64,000 nt of DNA from Adineta steineri. Lineage: Eukaryota > Rotifera > Eurotatoria > Adinetida > Adinetidae. Each line of letters begins with the position of its first letter. Positions within the stretch are counted from its first letter, which is position 1. This document shows positions 35,676 through 48,172 of this stretch, one piece after another. Location of the stretch: assembly GCA_905250115.1 (NCBI GenBank), contig CAJNOI010000188.1:104089-168088 (forward strand), read 5' to 3'. The translations under genes were made by a program, and so were the position numbers. The notes under the pieces were generated by a model. It worked only from the letters and a program-made list of their open reading frames with translations, was not told where the DNA came from and did not search any database.

Positions 35676-36704
35676 ACTAGAGCAATATATATATTTGATA
35701 AAAGCGTTTTTGATTATTTAACTTTGTGAAAACGTTTTGATGATAAGAAAGATTTCAATAAATGAAATCTCAATGATTTATTCGACTTAAATATAACATC
35801 AAATTTCGATACCAATCGAGTTCCAAATAATTCACAGATTCATAAATGATTATATAGTTTTTAAAATATATTACAAGCAGAACTCTAAAAGGAGATACGT
35901 GAGTGTAGGTGAGATTGTCGCGAGACACCCACATTCACATATGGGCCACTCTGTAAATCTACAAAATACGAAGAGATTGTAATTTTCTATCTTACAGCAC
36001 GAGTTGAGAGGGAAGACACATGTCGCACAATCTTTTTTCGTTCTTGTGTTGACATTTTATACTTGCCTACCGATCAAATGTGTTGTTTAACGCTCAATCC
36101 ACTTTGATAAAAGTATGTCTTCAGCAAGAACGTGTGTGTGTGCTAGAATGATGGAGAACTCTCTTATGAATCGAACAATTAAAAATACACGGTTGATGTA
36201 CGGGAAGCAAACAATGATGCCGATTTTCGTTCCATTCTAAATCTTAACCGAGCAACGTTTTCGTACGATAACGAAAATTTTGAATGTGCTCGAAAATGGA
36301 TTCAAGATAACTGAAAAAAATCACTACTATGTCATAGCATTGAACAAAACACGTATCGTTGGCTACATCCTATGGGTAGTGAATGTTTACTGAAATATAA
36401 TGTTTATTTATACATGCAAGAGAATGTATTTAACATCTATCCATATCTTGTTCGCCTTAGGTTTCTACCAAGACTTATTAGATATTCTGTATCCATATAA
36501 TAATGACAAAAGGATATATAGTTGTTCTACATTTTAATATCAACGCGGCTTCGCTGAAAGAAGTACCGTATATCTTACTTCTCTTTTGTTTTTGTGTTTA
36601 TTGCGACCGTACATAGTATTGAAAAGCGTACATAAATTATTTAGCTCGTTTATTTATAAGAGAAAAAATATCATTGTATTTATTATGTTTTAATTCAATA
36701 AAGA
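35676..36704. other. Intergenic region with one hairpin and a faint frame
   Basis: Holds hairpin copy 8 (35897-35942). Around 36200-36310 (+) a short frame reads ADFRSILNLNRATFSY, which could be a transposase remnant but is too short to assign. Confidence 0.35.
35897..35942. repeat. G/T-rich hairpin element, copy 8
   Basis: CGTGAGTGTAGGTGAGATTG on the left and GACACCCACATTCACATA on the right form a compact stem with a loop of about 10 nt. Confidence 0.7.
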
Positions 36705-37872
36705 TTAATTTTCAGAATATATTTTTTTTGTAACATACGAGGAGTTTTTTCTGTTCGTGTGTTTTTCGGCATACATATTATCTTCACAGAGACAAATAGT
36801 ATCCCTAAAATCAGAACTGCATGACAGATCATGATCATGATCGAAGAAGCAACTCCTTGAACACTTTGCATCACTGCGACGCGTGAAAAGTTCGCCGAGA
36901 CCACCTTCGTAAAAACGTCGCCATTCGTTAGTTTCTCCATTTTTGTAATCTTGAATCCATCGGCAGTCTTTCGGACTGCCAGTAAAATACCAATCACGAC
37001 ATCGTTCACATTTCGCACACCGATTACCATCACACTGTATACAGGCGTGCTTAACAAATGCAACAAACTTTTGATCTTCTAAAAATGACAGTTAAATATG
37101 AGATCTACTTTCATTACATTACGATAAAGATAGATGGGATGCAGTGAGCAGATAAATATATTAACCTTTATGTGTACAAAATTATGAGTCAATATTTTAG
37201 TAAAACCTTATAGACTGCGATATTAGATTAGAAATTTCATTGGAAATTCAAAATTGAAGTATTCTAATGTGATTTTGCCCGTGAGTATAGAAAATGTCAA
37301 AAATTTCTTTATAGATTATGAAACTAAAAGAATATTTGAATTAATTGTTCAGATCTTGTTTTAAAAAGTAACCTAACTGGTATGATGATATATAATGACT
37401 TACCTGATGTCTCGGTTTCGATACTGTTGGACTCGTTATTTGTAGCAGAACGGTCAGGACGTTTATATTCGCCTCCACGTTTATCATACAACTTATATTT
37501 TTCACATTTTTCATAATCTTGCCAAGTAGCACTTACTCCAGGTTTATTGTGCGACAATTTATTGTTACCGGACCTTGATGATTTATGTGACGGACGAAGA
37601 ATATCTTGTTTAATAATTGGCGGTTTCACGATACATTTTATTTGTCTACCAAAAACTGTTGAATTTGTCCATTGTTTTGCAAACTTGTTTGCATCTTCTT
37701 CGTCAGTAAAATTCTCGATCCATGCATAACAAGTACCAACATCGTCGACCTTGGGAAGGTAAACGCAAGAATATGGAAGAGCGAATATTTGAGTTAGTTG
37801 AGCATGTGTGACAGACTCCGGAAGAGAAACAACTTTAACTCTCCAACCACCAGTTGGTGTATTTGATGCCAT
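36705..37872 (-). CDS. RRM-domain protein with C-terminal cysteine cluster
   Basis: Two exons, 37404-37872 and 36705-37078, joined in frame across a 325-bp intron. Residues about 8-85 form an RRM-like fold: WRVKVVSLPESVTHAQLTQI, then CYAWIENFTDEEDANKFAKQ. A Ser/Lys-rich linker follows. The second exon is Cys-rich (HACIQCDGNRCAKCERCRDW, KCSRSCFF, CLCED) and looks zinc-binding, ending at TAA 36705. I do not recognise the combination as a named family. An RNA- or protein-binding role is likely from the RRM, but no specific function can be stated. The sequence is somewhat less AT-rich than its surroundings. Confidence 0.7.
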
Positions 37873-39908
37873 CTTTTTTTCTTCGAAATCAACGTATTTA
37901 CGAGTCGTAGAATATTTCTTTTGTTGTGATGCAGTCTTTTCTCTTTCTTTTATATGCTACTAGACGACGGCATCATGTCATGAAAAAAAAGCCAGAGAAG
38001 AAATACAATGTTATTGTTCTGACAGAATTGTATAAACAAAGGAAATTTGCTTATAATGTTGAAGATAAGAATGTGAGTAATAGTCTCCTGCAGGAACGAT
38101 TTTTTCCCATTCCCATTGAAATGATAATTTCCATTTACTTTTAAGGAATTAGAACATGAGAATGTGAATGAAACTGAAAGCTGACGTCCCCTAAATTCTG
38201 TTTTAATTTATTTCAATACTTATAAATATTTCTATAACAGGTTCTCTTTTTTTCTATATAACGCATAAAGATTTCCGAAAATAATTCATACATTAGATGG
38301 GTGGATGTGAGTGTGGCTATGAATGCACTAGTCATATGCACACTCATCTAGACTCAAAGACCCACCCATCAACATGATACAATTAATGAGGAAGTAGGCA
38401 GATTTAGAGTTCTCTATAAATGTAATTGGATAAATTGTGAAAAGATCGTTCACTTCGATGCATATCCACATAAACATGTGATTTATTTTACAGATAGTTC
38501 TAGATGAATTTTGGTTTTATTATTTAAATATTATGTCCTTGATACTTATACAGATATACTTTTTGCATGATTCTTACTGTGTCTTTTTAATTTAATCTTC
38601 ATTCAGTTTATAATAAGACAATCAATGATCAATGGTGTTTGATTTTTTTCAACGTATCAGTGACTCATTGATAATATTTACCTTTTGAAAAGGAAGAGAA
38701 AGCATATGAATAATACCTATTACATCTACAAGAATGATGCACGTGGATTGTCGATTGTTTTTCTCTTATACTTGTATGGGGCAAAGTCAAGGTTATAAAT
38801 TGCGCAGAAAACGGGAAAAAAATGTTTGATATGTTTTGTCATAAATATTGAAAATAACAAATTTGTCAACTTTATTTAATTTGTAGATAAAAATGAAATT
38901 ATGGTCAAATGAAAATCACGTTTAGGTAAATGTTTTACTTTAATCACGAAGAGATGACGAAGCAAATCATTTATTACTAATATATACATTGATTCATATT
39001 ATTCTATCTACATGTTACTTTTAATCATGAAACTATTTAATTTTACAATGTATACCTCACGTCTTCAGATTCACATTTGAATGTTACTTATCTATTTATG
39101 ATTATTTTATAGATATGCATTTTTCAACAGAATTATCAATAAATTCATGTGGAGATTACGGTTTGTATAAGGATAAGTCTTATAATTTGACATTAAACTT
39201 GAAAAAATCTTCTTGTTAGAATGTCATTCTCTAGTTTCTTTTACTTATCTCTTCATGTATATATTTCACGTGTTTTTTCTTCTCATTCCTTTTTTCCCCA
39301 CTACCATTGTTTTTTCCCAGTCTCCTTGTCGTCGTATGGAACATTTCGAAATGTGTGGTACAATAAATATATATATTAGTTTGTCATTTTCATTGATTAC
39401 GTCTCTATATTTACAGTGTAAACGATAGAATGATCTACAAATTATAAAAATAATAATTCACTCTGAAAAAATATTACCTTATTACTTTATCAAATGTTTA
39501 GAATAGAATGATGTTATTCATTTTAATAAAATATTTTCTTCATTTTTTTTTCTTAACAAAAAAATGATTCATAAAGGTTTTTTCCAAATAAAAGAACGAA
39601 AGAGAAAAATGTAAGACGTCACTATTCTGTTAATAATAAAGCGCATTATATGTGCACGTTGTGTCGATTCTTTCTTTTTTTTAATGAATAGAGTATTACA
39701 TTAAGTGAAGCAAAGTTAGTTTATATTTCTTTCTAAATACCTTCGATAGATCCTCGCACAAAAAATAGGATAAGTGACTAAACAAGTATGTATATCTTTT
39801 TAATTTGTTCGCATTTTTTCTAATTTCGAAATCTATCACATCCGTCAAAGATCTATATATAATGAAAGTTTTTATAGAATTTTCTGCCATACTGTTCGAT
39901 AATATTAA
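37873..39908. other. 2-kb intergenic region
   Basis: Divergent promoter region between the RRM gene (-) and the macro/ART gene (+). Contains hairpin copy 9 at 38296-38373. A frame at 37926-38144 (+) has no family resemblance. Otherwise AT-rich without a feature I can support. Confidence 0.4.
38296..38373. repeat. G/T-rich hairpin element, copy 9
   Basis: GATGGGTGGATGTGAGTGTG on the left, CACACTCATCTAGACTC and GACCCACCCATC on the right. The outermost 9 bp (GATGGGTGG / CCACCCATC) pair nearly perfectly. Confidence 0.75.
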
Positions 39909-42900
39909 ATGACGAACGGATCCCTTAAATGTCCCCATCGAATGAGTTTATATAATGATGTTCGACTCATTTCAGATAGATCTCGTAGATTTAACTCGAC
40001 TACGATTGTAATGAAACGTATTAACTGTTCGAACAATACATCGTTGGACGACAATGCAAGTGACAATGTTTCTAAACGCAAATGTATAGAACACAACACG
40101 AACAATAGGTGAGATCGAAAATTATTATTTGCTTTATTAAGATTAATATTTCATTTTCATTCGAATTAGAAATTCAGCGATTATTGCAGTAAATAATGAT
40201 GAATCCCATTTAACAACATCGAGTAACATAAGAATATCAAAGAAAATATTTATAACATTACTTTTTTTTAGATTTTATCGATCCTGAATTACCTCTGGAA
40301 GAAAATTGGATAATTAATACCGATAATGATAACATTTTTCCTAGATCCACGAGTGTTAATGATAACACAAATGATATAATAGCTCTTGAATCGTTTGTGA
40401 ATGAACAATTCGAACAACGAATGGTTAGTCTATTTAAGAGAGACAAAAGATCTGTTTTTAGGAGCTCGCTATTAATATACATATGTATTCTATCATTCTA
40501 TTTACTAGGCTTTTTTCAAAAATAATCCAAATATATTGTCAACAACAAAATCGAATAATCAAATGAATAACGATTCGAATTTGTTTACCACCGGTGCTTT
40601 CTTGGATTTGGAAACAAAAGTTTATGGTGAGAACTGGACGATTCCATTGAAACGTAAGTTAGACGGTATATGAACAGATTCGGTGATCGATATCGTTTAT
40701 TTTGTGTTTTAGGTAAAGAATCATTAAGTGCATGTCTTTTATCTGCTACTAACCTTGCTCTCCTTGGTAAAGTAAAAATATTTCTTTGTTGATTTATTTT
40801 TGATGCATTCATTTAATCCAATAGGTATTGCTGATGAAGATGAATGTTGCAAAAAATTCATGGAAGTTCTTATTCCCGAAGCTTTTAGAAAAGTACGTCG
40901 TTTTTCTTCGTTTCATTTTCATCGAATTTCTTCTTTGAACTCGTCTAGTTACATTGTTCACATCATATTAATAATTGGTCACATGAAGTACAACTCAGCA
41001 TATATGAAATAACAATATTACTAATCGACTTAATTGCTGCTCGACTTTCATATACACCTGTGCCTATTCAATTACTTTCAACATTGGCTATACTCTTCGA
41101 TTCAAATTCTGTTTTTCACCAGAAGCATAAAAATCAATCGTTTCAATATTGTTTCTCTAATGAAGAATTAGATGATCGTTTACTATCGTGTCCTTCATTT
41201 TTGTTGATCACGTCGAGTGATACACACGGTTGGCTCTGTCAAATTATTAATCGATTTGTGGAACAAAAAGGAATTCAGAATTTGGCAGAACAATTTGAAA
41301 ATTATCAATCATTCACTGCCTTGGTATACAAATAATCATACAAATTGTTAATATAACGTTTGTCGTTTCTAGGAATACAATGCTCTACTAGCTCCATTTG
41401 TTAATTGTATAAATTATATTATGAAAGGAAAGTATCGAATGTTATTCGGTAAAGATATTGATCAAATATTTAATTATATCGAAAATTTAAAAGAACAAGA
41501 TTTTCATATTGAAGTTTGTATTATTTCTTTTCTTTATCTGCAATTATAATATAAATGTGAGAACTTTAGTCGATAAACAACACATTCGAATTGTTGTCCA
41601 CTTTACAAAAACTTTGCTCAGTCGTATGGCCACATTGTCTTAAACATATTGAATACTTGCATCTAAATCTCATTTTACAAATGATTACTCAAACAAATTT
41701 CAATGCTAAAATGAACTCAATGACAGAAGTATGATAACTTTTATTTTTTTATTAATACCACGACAATTCGAATTTTTCTTTTGATTAGCTCGCTAAACTT
41801 ATTGAAAATAATACATTAATCCCACATGATGTACTCACCGCATATATAATGGAAAATTCAATCCTATGGAAAGCACTTGAAGGTAACTTATCTTATAATG
41901 AAAACTTTTATCAAATAAATAATCGATTCTTGCATATAAACAGGAAATATCGCTCAAATAGAATATATGAAAAAAGTGTGTGTACTAATAGGTTTTGCTG
42001 CACCGCACTTTTTGAAAGAGGATTTTGAAAAGTTATGGAAAATGCAGGTAGAAATCTTTCGTTACTGTGGAAGACACATTGGTAAAATACTATTTATGCA
42101 TTTAGCATGGTGAATTATCCTTCATATTTGCTGAAATAGTCAAATTCAATTCAGAACAGCTGAATCATTTAATTGATTGTATCGATGAAGTGAGTTTTTA
42201 ATAAATAAAGTAAGATTTTGAATTTTGTGAAGATTTTAGTCGTGGAAAACACAAACGATGCCTATGCATATGGAGTCTATCGTATTGTTAGGTGAAATTG
42301 GTCTTAAATGTGAAAAACAATCGACTGCTCGGGTAGGCTCATAAAAACTTTAGGAAAAACTAGAACAGGTTTATAGTTTTGTAATAGATTTTACAAGTTT
42401 TATGGGACGCGACACTTACTAACGGTTTAAGTCCATCGATGCTCGACTGTTTCCTTCGTAGTCACTATCAAATTCTTAGCGAAGATCGTTCGGAATACGA
42501 CGAATTCGGACGTGATTATAGTGCCAAATGCATAGAACTTGTTCAGCGAAAAGAAGTTTGGCACGCACGCTCGGTCAAATATCTCAACGAAATATTGCGT
42601 CTTGATCCTACAAATAATAAAAATTTTATTGAAATCTTAGTTAACAAATATAATATCATCAATGTTCTAATTGAAAACCTTTCAAATATTCAACAAGATA
42701 TGTGGAACAAGACGGAAGGTAGTGTAATGCCCGACACATTAGTTGATGGACATCTCACATTCCAAGAATCGACGAAAAATCATCTTGAAATACTTTCATC
42801 TGTGTTAAAAAGAGGCAATTCTTCTTTTTTACACAAACATACCGAAGAACTTTGGGATATTTTGATAACTAATGAACGAGCTAGCACGTGCGATCGTGAA

Positions 42901-45106
42901 TTCGGTTTTAGCTGGTTTATGGATTGTGTAGAGCATTTCAATCGTCAAACTCAAATTACTCTCTTTAACGAACGTATCTCGAAGCTCAATCCAATTTATT
43001 ATTGTCCTAAAGGTTATTATGAAAAATATACGAGATTTAAAATTTTGAACGTCTTTTTTTCTTTAAGGTAATGCTTGCTACAAACTTTATTCCGAAAGAT
43101 GCAATGAATTACGAAATTTAGTCTCGAATGCAAGCACATCATCGATGGTAAGTATTTCATATAATTAGTAATTGAAAAGATTCAGTATTCTAAAGACATA
43201 TCTTATATTCTTCTTTTTCTCTATTACAGAAACCAATTATTAACAGAGATTTGAATGCTTTAGTTCACATTTATCAAGGTGATCTAATAGTCGAACAAGT
43301 AAGATCAAGTATTTTAAATTAATGAGATGGATCCACTCACTTCTACTTTAGAGCGATGCTATCGTTGTATGTTCGTTGTCAACGACTTTGCATGAAAGTG
43401 TTTTGAAAATCGGTGGAGATTTGATGAAGTACTCATTTGAAACTGAATACAAAAATAATCCAACCGCCCCTATCATTTCTATTGCAGCTAGTGGTCAGCT
43501 AGCAGCGAAAACAGTTTACTTTCTTCCATGGAGACCTAATATAGATAACATTAAATGTTGTGAATCAATTAGAAAATTTGTCTCAAATGCAATGGAAAAA
43601 GCAGCAAGCGAAAACTATAATAGTATTGCATTTCCCGCTGTCGGTTGCGGTCAATACGGATGTTCAATCAGTTTTGTGGCTTGGACACTTGTTGATGAAG
43701 TTTTTCGTCAACTAGTAAAGTATCCTCTGTCTGTTTCCTTTGTGATACTACCAAATAGAACAGATATTTACAACGAGTTCCAAGCACAAATTAACATAAT
43801 TCAAGAGACCTCAGAAATAAAATCTTTATCAGTAGCCATTGGAAAAGGAACGGTTGAAGTTGAAATAGGTGACATAACAACGCAAAAAGTAAGTACTAAA
43901 AGCTGGATTTTTATCAATATCAAGTATATTTCTTCTCTATTATTACTGATAGGTTGATGTTATCATTGGAAACTCATCGTCAGATATTTTAAAGAAAGAA
44001 ATAATGAATGCAGCTGGTAACGATGTTAAAATAGCGTATGCAAAAGAATATGAAAATAATCAAAAATCGCTCATACTCTCAATTCCATCTGGTAAGCTAC
44101 CATGTAAACAGATATTTTTTATCAAATGGGATCCAGATAGAAATGAAGATGTTCTTCAACAATCAATCGTTGATTTTATATGGAATATTATTCAGAATGT
44201 TATTTTATATAAATTTACTTCAGTTGCATTTCCAGCTATTGGATGTGGACAGTACCGCTGTCCTACAAATATTGTAGTTAAGACGATGGTTAAAGAAATT
44301 AAACATCAACTTGCAATGAGAAGTATACCATTAACAGTGAAGTTTGTTATTCAATCTAAACAACAAACTATTTTTAATCAGTTTTGTAATCAAATCTTGT
44401 CATCCCGAGAAGGTACGATATAAATTTCGGTAAAGATATTCACAGAAAACATTCTTTTAATTTTAATAGAATTTGGAACGTCAATCGATTATCAACTACC
44501 GTCAACATGGGAGCAATCAACGGGAAATAAATTACGTTTTGTCGTACCAAGCAATAGTGCTGAATATAAATCGATCATCGCTGATTTCGATCAGACAATG
44601 AATAGAAAATATACTGCAATAATACAACTCGAACGAATTCAAAATGAACGATGGTATGCACAATATGTAGCACATAGTAAAGAATTTCGACAACGGCTTA
44701 ATACAGATACTGAAAAATGTCTGTACCATGGTTGTTCTCAACAGGTAGCAGACTCGATTATTAAAAACTGTTTTAATCGAAGTTTTGCTGGAAAACATGG
44801 TATGCTATTCTAATATTACTGCATTCTATAGAGTCTATAATTTTTATTTTATAATTAGGTACAGTATATGGTGTTGGTGTTTATTTTTCATCGTATGCTG
44901 ATTATAGCCATAGTTTTACTGATCCAGATTCGAATGCAGAACGATGTATGTTCATGGCTCGTGTGCTCATTGGAAATACAACTCAAGGAAATAGTTCAAT
45001 AAGGAGTCCACCCGATGGATTCGACTCGACAACTAATGGAAGACATATTTTTGTGATCTATCATGATGCACAAGCTTTTGCCGAATATTTAATCACCTAC
45101 AAATAG
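39909..45106 (+). CDS. USP9X-like N-terminal scaffold fused to two macrodomains and a PARP catalytic domain
   Basis: Roughly 18 small exons on one strand. The N-terminal two thirds (39909 to about 43140) are helical and resemble the non-catalytic region of USP9X-type deubiquitinases: ENWTIPLKR, THGWLCQIINRFVEQKGI, HCLKHIEYLHLNLILQMITQ, KMNSMTELAKLIENN and ASTCDREFGFSWFMD. No ubiquitin-protease domain follows. Instead come macrodomain 1 (about 43230-43890, SIAFPAVGCGQYGC), macrodomain 2 (about 43953-44415, SVAFPAIGCGQYRC) and an ART domain (about 44470-45106). The ART has NAD-site CLYHGCSQQ and GTVYGVGVYFSS and ends AEYLITYK. The predicted triad is H-Y-L, as in the PARP14/15 group, which would mean mono-ADP-ribosylation. 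Exon 1 start (ATG 39909) is the least certain part. Interpretation as one gene rests on continuous orientation and splice phase. Confidence 0.72.
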
Positions 45107-45256
45107 AACACACATTTATCTTGTGATTACTTTTATTTATGACAATCACATTTTTTCAAAGTGCTTTATAAAACAAATAAAAACAGTCAATTAATCTAGA
45201 ACAGTGAGGGTGCAGAAAACAAATGTCATCAGCCTGCATATAGGTTGTGAAATAAC

Positions 45257-46771
45257 ATGAGTCAATATTTACTTATATATCTTCTCTTTCTATCACTATT
45301 TATTATTACTGCGTGCGTCGTTTTTTCTTCTCATTTTGACGTTTTATTTCACATAACTCATACGTGTAGAAGCAGAAAAATGACTGACATACGCATTCTT
45401 ACATACAATGTCTTAGCTGCTGCCTTTGTTAAAAAACAATACTATCCAAACACTCCATCTAACCTTCTCGATTATCAAAATCGCCGCGAACATACATTAC
45501 GCCTAATGCAAAACTCCTCAGCTGACTTCATTATGCTACAGGAAGCGCAGGAACAAGATCGATTTCTATTTGACAAACATTTTCCGTCAAGATATGATTG
45601 TTCATCCCTTGGTAAGTTCATTAGAATAAACTGTTAGTTGTTGTGGAAAAAAGGCAATTAGAAGTAAAAACAAGTTCTATTGGAGAACTTTGAGGTCTCA
45701 CTTTAAAAAATATATATCAATGATTTTTTGAAATGCAAATGCAGTTTGTTCTTGTTATTGTTTTTCTTTTCTTCTTCTTCTTCTTCATATATATGTGTGT
45801 GCAATTCTTGTTTTCACGTATATACGTCGACTACAGTCCCAAATATCCTTCGACATTCTGCAAGACGCGAAAGCCTTTCGAAAGACTATGTAATGGAAGA
45901 GCTCTTTGAACTATAACCTGCAAGCAGTTGCACAGATTATTGATTGAGAGAATATATATTCTATTCGGCAATGTTGAACATTGTGAACTAGGAAAGCTGC
46001 ACTCAGTTGAAGGTTTTGATTTCTCAGAATGCCACATGTTTTCGAAAAAGATTAGATTATTATGACGAAGTGTTGGTCTTCTCAAACTTCTGTAGATATA
46101 TTTTAAGATAACATATGATAAAGCTTTGTCGTACATAAAGTGTGCAATAGAGATTATTTTTCTAAGAAAGTATTTTGTCTCTGAAATCTGTTCCTTCAGT
46201 AGCTATGTCTGAAATAATTTGTGCTATATTATTTATGTTTCTAGCTTCCAAATCCGAAGCCGTTAATGCACATAGTGCCGGTGCTATGACACTCGTCTCA
46301 AAAACATGGGCAGGGAATTATGATATTGTACCAGTTTCATTTGATAATGGCAAAAAGTGTCAAGTTATAAATTGTGAAACGAATGATGGAAAACGATTTT
46401 CGATTGTGAACGTACATCTAGACTATAATGTAAAAGGAAAACAGTTTGCTCAATTGGAAGAACTCGTTTTCAGACAGTTTGCAGGACCATTTATTGTTCT
46501 TGGTGATATGAATGCTACAAGACATGAAATGGAAAAAATGTTCAAGAAGCACACAACGATAAAATTTGTAAATGCAATTCAGGGAGACCCAAATACATAT
46601 TTTAGCGAAGATGGAAGAGGAACGAGGCAATGCGATCATATATGGATTGAAGAAGGGTACTTCCAAGTGAAAAATGTCGATGTGTCGACTAAAATAAATG
46701 ATTTAGAGGAATGTTTGAAACAATTTGGATCGGATCACATACCGATTGAAGTTTTAATTAATATCGTTTAG
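45257..46771 (+). CDS. Endonuclease/exonuclease/phosphatase-fold protein with N-terminal hydrophobic segment
   Basis: Two exons, 45257-45611 and 46200-46771, phase 1, giving 308 residues. An N-terminal hydrophobic stretch (MSQYLLIYLLFLSLFIITAC) suggests secretion or membrane anchoring; an internal ATG (MTDIRILTYNVL) could give a cytosolic form. EEP-fold motifs occur in order: ILTYNVL (metal-binding Asn), FIMLQEAQEQ (catalytic Glu), NVHLDYN, IVLGDMNATR (Asp/Asn) and the final GSDHIPIEV. The pattern is nearest to the CCR4/nocturnin-like branch of nucleases, but substrate cannot be fixed. The 588-bp intron is long for this window and has a T/C-rich tract near 45760-45785. Confidence 0.8.
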
Positions 46772-46846
46772 CATTTTTGTAACTACTCATTATTTGTGCT
46801 GCTTATTAAAATAAAACTAACGATAAATAAAGAAGCACTTCTTAAT

Positions 46847-46876
46847 CTTGAGGGTGGGTGTAGGTGTGGGTGACGA
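46847..46876. repeat. G/T-rich element, left half only
   Basis: ATCTTGAGGGTGGGTGTAGG then TGTGGGTGACG. It matches the CTTGARGGTGGGTGT end seen at 29297, but no right arm is found within 100 bp. Confidence 0.65.
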
Positions 46877-47255
46877 TATTACAAAGTGACGATTACATCC
46901 TTTGATGATATGAAGAGAATATCAGTAATATCATTTTGAGAACCCATATGATGACATATACCTAGAGATTGACTTGAAAGAGCTGTACATCAATAAAACC
47001 ATTCTATCATATGAAGCATCATTGATGAGTAATATTTTGAAAGAAAGAACAAAACTGAAGTTATAATATTTATTTTTCTGACAGATTGTCGTATGATTCA
47101 CATCAAAGAAATAATATACGTTGCACAGTTTTAATACTGACAATAATATGATGAAATTTTTCTAATCAACAACATAAACAACACGTTAGGGCGAAAATAA
47201 TAAAAATGCTAGCATAAGCACATAGAATGAACATAGAATTTTTTGTATCAAAAAA

Positions 47256-47774
47256 TCATAATGGTATAGCATAACCTAAATGTAATTCTTTTTGTCCATC
47301 GGGATTACCATACATTCTCCAGTTTTCCTTTGCTGTCTCATCAGTTAGAATTTTGTAGGCTTTAACAAGTTTTTTAAAATTTTCAGGATCACCACCTTGA
47401 TCCGGGTGATGTTGTTTACTTAATTCATGATAGGCATGTCTTATATCATTGTTTGATGCTTCTTCATCGACATCCAATATTAGAAATGGATCGAATTCTT
47501 CGAGATTGTCATCATTAGTTGGTGACATATAATAAACAACGATAAACAAAACAATCCATACTACGATTAAACCAATTCTAACTAATGTTCGGTGCCGTTT
47601 TTGATTAGATTTATTTACTTGTGATGATCGATGTTGATTATGATCTGTAAAAAAATAAGAGATTTCTTCATTCTCAGACCATGAGCAACATGTTATTATC
47701 ATAAGAATAAACACAATGAATGGAACCATAAAATAGAACACCATTTCTCCATTCATATCATATTCCAAATACAT
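47256..47774 (-). CDS. Short SEC63-like membrane J protein
   Basis: 172 residues from ATG 47774. The start YDMNGEMVFYFMVPFIVFIL matches SEC63 N termini, with a first membrane helix; a second helix is LVRIGLIVVWIVLFIVVYYM. A J domain follows with the HPD motif (KQHHPDQGGDPENFKKL) and the SEC63-type end NWRMYGNPDG, then LGYAIPL and a TGA. Full SEC63 continues with a third helix and a Brl domain that contacts the translocon; none is present downstream. So this is either a truncated copy or a short paralog retaining a lumenal J domain that could still recruit BiP-type Hsp70 at the ER. It has no introns. Confidence 0.8.
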   Translation of the reverse strand: MYLEYDMNGEMVFYFMVPFIVFILMIITCCSWSENEEISYFFTDHNQHRSSQVNKSNQKRHRTLVRIGLIVVWIVLFIVVYYMSPTNDDNLEEFDPFLILDVDEEASNNDIRHAYHELSKQHHPDQGGDPENFKKLVKAYKILTDETAKENWRMYGNPDGQKELHLGYAIPL

Positions 47775-47984
47775 CTCTGCTATGAGTATTACAAGCTTTG
47801 TTTTATAACACTAATAGTTGTTACTTTTTAAAAAGAAAGAAGTTGACTCACGCATATGTAAAGTATGATTTGTTTCTTCACTTAACGTATATCGCCAACA
47901 CAACTGACAAAGAAAAGAAAAAAATATGAAGATTTTATAGATGTCATAATTCACAGAGTGTCAGAAAAAAATCTTCTTTTAGCG

Positions 47985-48042
47985 TCAAATGTGAGTGTGG
48001 ATGTGATTATTTTATTTCAACCAGACCCACCCGCTAGATGAT
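47985..48042. repeat. G/T-rich hairpin element, copy 11
   Basis: AAATGTGAGTGTGGATGTG on the left and CCAGACCCACCCGC on the right form an imperfect stem. Confidence 0.5.
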
Positions 48043-48172
48043 GACATTGATTCATACTTTAAAAAGATTTATTTAATTTATTTGTAGTGTATTTAAATGT
48101 TTACAAAGATTAAATTGATATTAGAATAAGAATATGTTCTACATGTTGTCAGCAGTATTTAGTATAAGTTAA

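Noticed and set aside
36190..36310. Possible Harbinger-like transposase remnant
   Set aside because: Only about 35 codons with weak resemblance and no catalytic residues.
36695..37066. Minus-strand frame with hydrophobic character
   Set aside because: It is a shadow of the Cys-rich second exon of the RRM gene, which joins in phase to exon 1 and ends in its own stop.
44532..44798. Minus-strand frame opposite the ART domain
   Set aside because: The plus strand carries the conserved ART motifs in phase with neighbouring exons.
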